A stretch of 64,000 bases of DNA, taken from positions 15,036,882 through 15,100,881 of the forward strand of contig NW_022145611.1 in NCBI RefSeq assembly GCF_000002235.5. The letters run 5' to 3'. The position numbers and the translations under genes are program-made. Origin of the DNA: Strongylocentrotus purpuratus (Eukaryota > Echinodermata > Echinoidea > Camarodonta > Strongylocentrotidae). Shown here one piece after another: positions 59,373 to 64,000 of the stretch (position 1 is its first letter; every line of letters begins with the position of its first letter). The notes under the pieces are model-generated. The model did no database searches, was not told the origin of the DNA, and saw only the letters and a list, made by a program, of their open reading frames with translations.

Positions 59373-61378
59373 CCGGTGTGTGATTGTCGGGTAAATCGGA
59401 TAACAAATATGTTTTCATATTTCCTTCTCATCACGTTTGACGAAACAACATCACAATATTGATTTGCATAGGTTTATTGTTCTTCATTTCCTTCCAATTA
59501 TATAGAGTTGAACATCCTAAAACTGATTCCATGGGGGATCACCGATTCTTGAAATATACAAAAAGAATACAATAACACATTCATATCACGGAATCTTAAG
59601 AGGTATAAAGTTATCGATTTTCGAGATATTTTATAAATCTAATTTTAACGCGAAGCGGAAGAGAAAACTAAGTAAAGCAAGCAATACGCTCGTTCACTAT
59701 TTCTTTTTGCTGTAAGAATTTTGATGCTATATTTTAAAGTGAGAAACGTTCTCTTGTTCATGTAAGCATAAACAACAACTTTAAAGATGGACATTCCTAC
59801 ACTAATTCCATGAATAGAAATCGTCATGGAATATGGAGGGATACGAAAAAATAAAGAAGAAAATGGTATAGTTATTCGTACGCCCAACGTGATGATAATT
59901 CTTACACAACGTAAGACACCAAGCAGTAATGGCTGATGGTATCTGCTAAAAAGTGTATCACGACACACTGAGTCAATTAGTGTCAAAATTGACATGAGTT
60001 TCTGCCCTGTCACTTAATGACCTCGCGCTACAGATCCTATCGCGGTGTTATGGTCATGTGATGGAGTTTAATCAAAATTAGTGATGAAATTTCGTACCAT
60101 TGTCGAAACTGTCACAAACATGCTGATGCAATTTGCGCCCATACACGTCACTCCGTGTATGAATAATATTCATCGGGTTCATACGAGGAAAAATTAAGTG
60201 GTATGCAGTGGCGTGGCTACGAAGTAACAAGGGCCCACGTCCCTTGCTCAATCGCGAAAAAAGGGAGAAAGAATGAGAAAGAAAAATGAAACGTGTAAAA
60301 GAAGACTCTGAGACCCCTTCTCAAATCCTACTTGATAACCGTGTTCATTCACATCTTATCCACTGGACATTCCCGCCTCCCCCCGAACATTTCTTAATTT
60401 CCGGACCTACTCTATGCCATGTTACGTGGTATAATTCAACGCGTAAGAATATAAGATACCATAGTTCGTTAATACACTGATGTCAGCTATTGTTATTTTC
60501 AACACCTTCCCTCCATCATTTATATAAGCAGGGAAGAGGGAATTTATATTTACACATTCTTTTCTAGTAACGAAGAGATAGTCAATACCGTTGTCCATCG
60601 AAAGCAAATTTATGATGTAAATTGTGTAATTGTAAGATATTAATAATTGATTTATTGATTTATTGATTACTATACAATCTCTGTGACATTTACATTTGAT
60701 TTATTTGCATTTTATACATTTTTTCCCTCCAATACAGTAAATGACATTGTATAGAACATTTATAAGAAATAAGGTTACACACAACATGCATATAGGCCTA
60801 TATTATGTATGATAACCATAATATAGGAGGGTACATCGTAAGCATGGAGCTTGATGTGCTGGGAGCCCTCAGTAAAACTAAGAAAATATCTTGTTACTTT
60901 GTATGAATGACTTTGAGGGTAATATGCATATACAGGACTTAAGGGCCTTTCACCGCATGGACCGAGAGAGAGACAACGTGAGATGAAACTATTCGTTTTT
61001 ACAAACTTACGAGTGAAAGAACAAACAGAAGCACCCCTTTTATGGTTACAGTTAATGTCCCTTGTAGGTAAACCATTCTATTCTCGTCTGATAAAGAAAA
61101 TAAAATAACGATGATGAATAAAATTGTTCTTAAACGGTGGAAATCACAGTACAAGAGACGCGGACTTTATTAAGAGTCTCGTCTGTTTGTGTCCCAAAAG
61201 GCGCTCTTTATTTCGCTTGTAGATCCATCATGTTTTTACAGTGCCATCGGCGTGCTCGGACCTTCATGCCTGATCGACGCATCACCACTGACATAACAGA
61301 GCGACTTAAAATAGAGTTTGTGTAGCTAACTCCATCTGCCACCCCCAGCCGCCACCCCCAGCCGCCACCCTCTAAAGA
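59373..61378. other. Unassigned non-coding DNA
   Basis: No gene recognised. CAGTGGCGTGGC at 60206-60217 is another probable DNA-transposon terminus. A minus frame at 59645-60013 (122 codons, hydrophobic) has no identifiable family. Confidence 0.4.
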
Positions 61379-61735
61379 AGAGGGAAAGAATGAAAGAAAA
61401 AAGGAAGAGGAGGAGCAGTAAAAGGAGAAGAAGAAGAAGAAGAAGAAGAAGAAGAAGAAGAAGAAGAAGGAGGAAACAAAATCCTTAAATAGGCCTTTTT
61501 GCAGGACCAGGGGCCGGTATTTCGTTGAATAATCATTTCATTAGTCTGGCACTCGTGGTGATGACGATGGCGATGACGAAGACCAAGATAATGATGATGT
61601 AAAAAATGACGATAAAGAAGACGATGACAATGATGACGTAAACGACACCGAGGAGAAGCTAGGAGGAGGATCGAGGGGGAGGACGGAAGAGATAGAGGAA
61701 GAGGATATTGATGACGAAGGTGGTGACGAAATAAA
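61379..61735. repeat. GAA/GAC/GAT purine-rich tract
   Basis: (GAA)n at about 61424-61470, then an interrupted GATGACGA/GAGGA stretch at 61555-61735. Together they give acidic or Ser-rich low-complexity frames. Confidence 0.9.
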
Positions 61736-63568
61736 GACTAAACAACCATTAAATATAATTATTAGGCCTACCAATAACATAATTGCTATGGTAATCACAG
61801 CTAGCACTTTCATTATTATGAGTGCGATTAAAAGAAGCTGACAGTGGTATTCATATTACCCTCTTTTGTAATTAATCAGTATTTTACATAATAGATATTG
61901 TAGACTGAGCTTGACCAGTCCCATTTGATTTCCATCAAACTGTCAATTAAGCAATATGCGGACTCGGTACACCCTTGTCTCGCAAAGGATTATTTTTCCA
62001 TAAATTCGTATATTTTGCCTACAGTGTAGTAAAAACCAATATAAAAGAAGCTATTGTTACCCTTGAATTTTTGATATTGGTCACCAAAATGTCGAAATTC
62101 ATATTTAGTTCTTCCAATCGGAAACTGCTGTGGGTGTCCAAGTGTTTTGCTAATCCATTACTATCGATGTTTGTCGCCTGTACATCGTCAGTAGAAAGGA
62201 AACAGTGGGGCGATCGTGGTATCAAGGAAATTGACCGCAACTCATTGACCCTATTCTTGCCCGCCTCTTTTCTGCTGAGCATTTTTTTTTCTTCAAAATG
62301 GACAATAAAAGTTTATTGTCACTTCTCTGCAACTTTTGTCAATGATTTCGCTCTTTGTTATTCTTTTGCTTTGTTTTATTGCCAAAAAAAGAAATCAAGT
62401 ATAAATCCATCTAAACTTTTCACTTTCATATTGCTGAAAATACACTGTTGCCTATAAATTTGGAATCAATTTAAGTCAATAAAGTGATTGTGAGAAAAAT
62501 CTTGATCTAAGGAGTCATAGAGATTGATCACCTAATTCCTTTGAAGATGTAAACTTTATAAATCAAGAAGTCACAATCACTTCATGAGAAGAGGAAAGAA
62601 ATTAATTATTCCAACGTTATGGGTAACAGAGATGTAAGTAATTTATAAAACATCCTTTTGTGTGCGTACATAGCATTGATATTTCTTCGATATGTCGTAC
62701 TCGGACAAGCAATGCAATTAAAATGGAAATAAAATTTTACCAAGTAATGAACGCATGGCGTTTCAAAATGTTTTATATCATCATTTACCACCAACATAGA
62801 TGTATCTAATCGCTTACGTAATAAAGACTTATAGTACCCTTGCTATATGAATGACGTCAACTGCAGTTGATATTGGGGGGCATTTGGGGGCATGTTTGGG
62901 ATCTGTTCGGATAATTCAGAGCGTCGGAAATGTGTTTTGGCATATCCTGTCTATACTGTCATTACAATTTTGATAAGGCATGGATGACATTTAATTGTCT
63001 TTATCTTTATTATTTTACTGTTTTCATGCTACCCACTTGTCTAATGTAATCTTATTGTCTAATTATTTTTTTCTTATCAGGTTGAAAGTGGCGTTTTTTA
63101 AACACAAAACTTATAGCGGTGTTAAAAGAAATGCATTTTTTTATACTGATAATTGTTACTTTATCAAACAATAAGTGGTACAAGTTATCACGTTTAACTT
63201 GAACAAGAGTTTCATTTCTGACGTAACAGAACGTGGATGAAATATACAGATTTAGCTTCTATGATACTCTAAATGTAGGCAGCCAAAGCGCAGAAACAAT
63301 ACCTGAGTGCATCGGATGGCTCAATACTGTGATCCCAATCGCCCTTTAAGGTCTAACCTTTAAACTCCTTAAAAGGATTTAGGTGAGTATTGAGGAGTTA
63401 TAGTGGGTATGACCTTCACTCTCATCTCGTCCTATAACTTCTTCACATAATGTACTTTCAGTTTCGTTCCATCGATCCGTCCGAAATGGGTCTCGAGGCG
63501 GCTCGGTCTCAGGTGGTACTGCGTGACATCACGTAATCAGTCCCATAAGGTCGGATGTACTCAGTCCG
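61736..63568. other. Unassigned non-coding DNA
   Basis: A 160-codon plus frame at 61975-62457 begins with a non-ATG codon and is a hydrophobic, Phe/Ser/Lys-rich translation of AT-rich DNA. No gene recognised. Confidence 0.4.
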
Positions 63569-63715
63569 TCATCTCTCTCTCTCTCTCTCTCTGACTCCCT
63601 GGCTCTATTTTTCTCCTATCTATCACATTCTGTTTCCAACTTCTTCTCTTTCTCTCTCTTCTCTTCCTTTCCTCGTCATATATCTCGCCGCTCTCTCTCT
63701 CTCTCGGTCCATCTC
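63569..63715. repeat. (CT)n pyrimidine tract
   Basis: CT blocks near 63571-63592 and 63650-63712, separated by pyrimidine-rich sequence. Confidence 0.93.
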
Positions 63716-63848
63716 TCTTAATCATCAGTAAAAGTGTGATTTTGTACTATAATCGGGCTGGACATTTCACTTTACAGCCATTCTTCAGTGCCATCATGTG
63801 TGTACTGTCCGCTATCTTATGCTTCTATGGTCTGGGTTGGTGTACTAA

Positions 63849-63880
63849 CCCCCCCCCCCCCCAAAAAAAAGGGGGGGGGG
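63849..63880. repeat. C14-A8-G10 hairpin-forming tract
   Basis: A C14 run, an A8 run and a G10 run in direct succession. The C and G runs can pair into a 10 bp stem with the A8 as loop. Confidence 0.95.
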
Positions 63881-64000
63881 AGAGCATATCCAAAGGATGC
63901 ACACAATATTTGAAAACCTGTACATGTCTGCATTCCCGACACCATTGACAGTTGATAATATTGTACCGTATTCAGATCAGGGATTTCATTTTTAGAAATC

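Noticed and set aside
61975-62457. 160-codon plus-strand frame
   Set aside because: Starts at a non-ATG codon and is a Phe/Ser/Lys-rich reading of AT-rich DNA; no motif.
1-64000. CRISPR arrays, bacterial operons, rRNA, retrovirus-like or capsid-bearing elements
   Set aside because: No spaced identical repeats, no ribosome-binding pattern, no rRNA words, and no protease, integrase, capsid or envelope motifs or long terminal repeats were seen; all reverse-transcriptase pieces fit LINE families.

Overview
This 64 kb window looks like AT-rich (by eye), repeat-dense, essentially non-coding animal DNA. I find no complete host protein-coding gene, no rRNA, no functional tRNA, no CRISPR and no bacterial-style operon. 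The longest open frames (up to about 164 codons) are low-complexity, antisense to repeats, or chance. The repeat types suggest a marine invertebrate, most likely an echinoderm such as a sea urchin or its relatives: CR1/Jockey-like LINE fragments, 3' tails of the GCGCTATATAA...(ATT)n kind, GGCCC(T/C)GTTTCATAAA miniature elements, hAT-like termini followed by long G runs, and the palindrome TAGGCCTA. This assignment is inference; no diagnostic gene is present.

Layout. 0-10 kb: GA-rich minisatellite, a GC-rich miniature inverted-repeat element (MITE) at 1.92-2.15 kb, TA and trinucleotide microsatellites, and one GC-rich open stretch at 7.5-7.7 kb. 10-20 kb: a LINE reverse-transcriptase (RT) relic at 10.7-10.9 kb (minus), a CR1/Jockey-like LINE 3' half at 14.3-15.2 kb (plus), another LINE RT relic at 18.5-18.9 kb (minus), and two recent tandem duplications (148 bp units at 16.1 kb, 205 bp units at 19.3 kb). 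20-32 kb: large purine/pyrimidine microsatellites, a short foldback at 23.4 kb, and an inverted pair of paralogous repeats (26.2 and 28.4 kb), one of which carries a 147 bp MITE whose empty site is preserved in the other. 32-47 kb: a GA-rich block, a possible single coding exon at 33.94-34.09 kb, a LINE RT core at 35.2-35.4 kb (minus), an old three-unit tandem array at 40.8-41.6 kb and a tRNA-derived SINE head at 42.2 kb.

47-56 kb is the most structured part. A paralogous segment is present twice (47.2-48.8 and 51.9-52.3 kb). The first copy is broken up by a LINE 3' end and a CACTGTAAAAA-ended DNA element, and abuts a hAT-like MITE with a perfect 8 bp target duplication. Further on are a 478 bp palindromic MITE (52.6-53.1 kb), a compound hAT-like element inside a CA repeat (55.1-55.6 kb) and a near-perfect 248 bp foldback (55.7-56.0 kb). 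56-64 kb holds CT/GA microsatellites and a foldback built from GGACAACTACCCC-like units (59.1-59.4 kb).

Nothing here works together as a pathway. The window is best read as an intergenic region or a very large intron that has repeatedly received LINEs and small DNA transposons. I found no convincing new biological system; the most informative items are the empty-site comparisons that date and delimit the insertions, and the long foldbacks.
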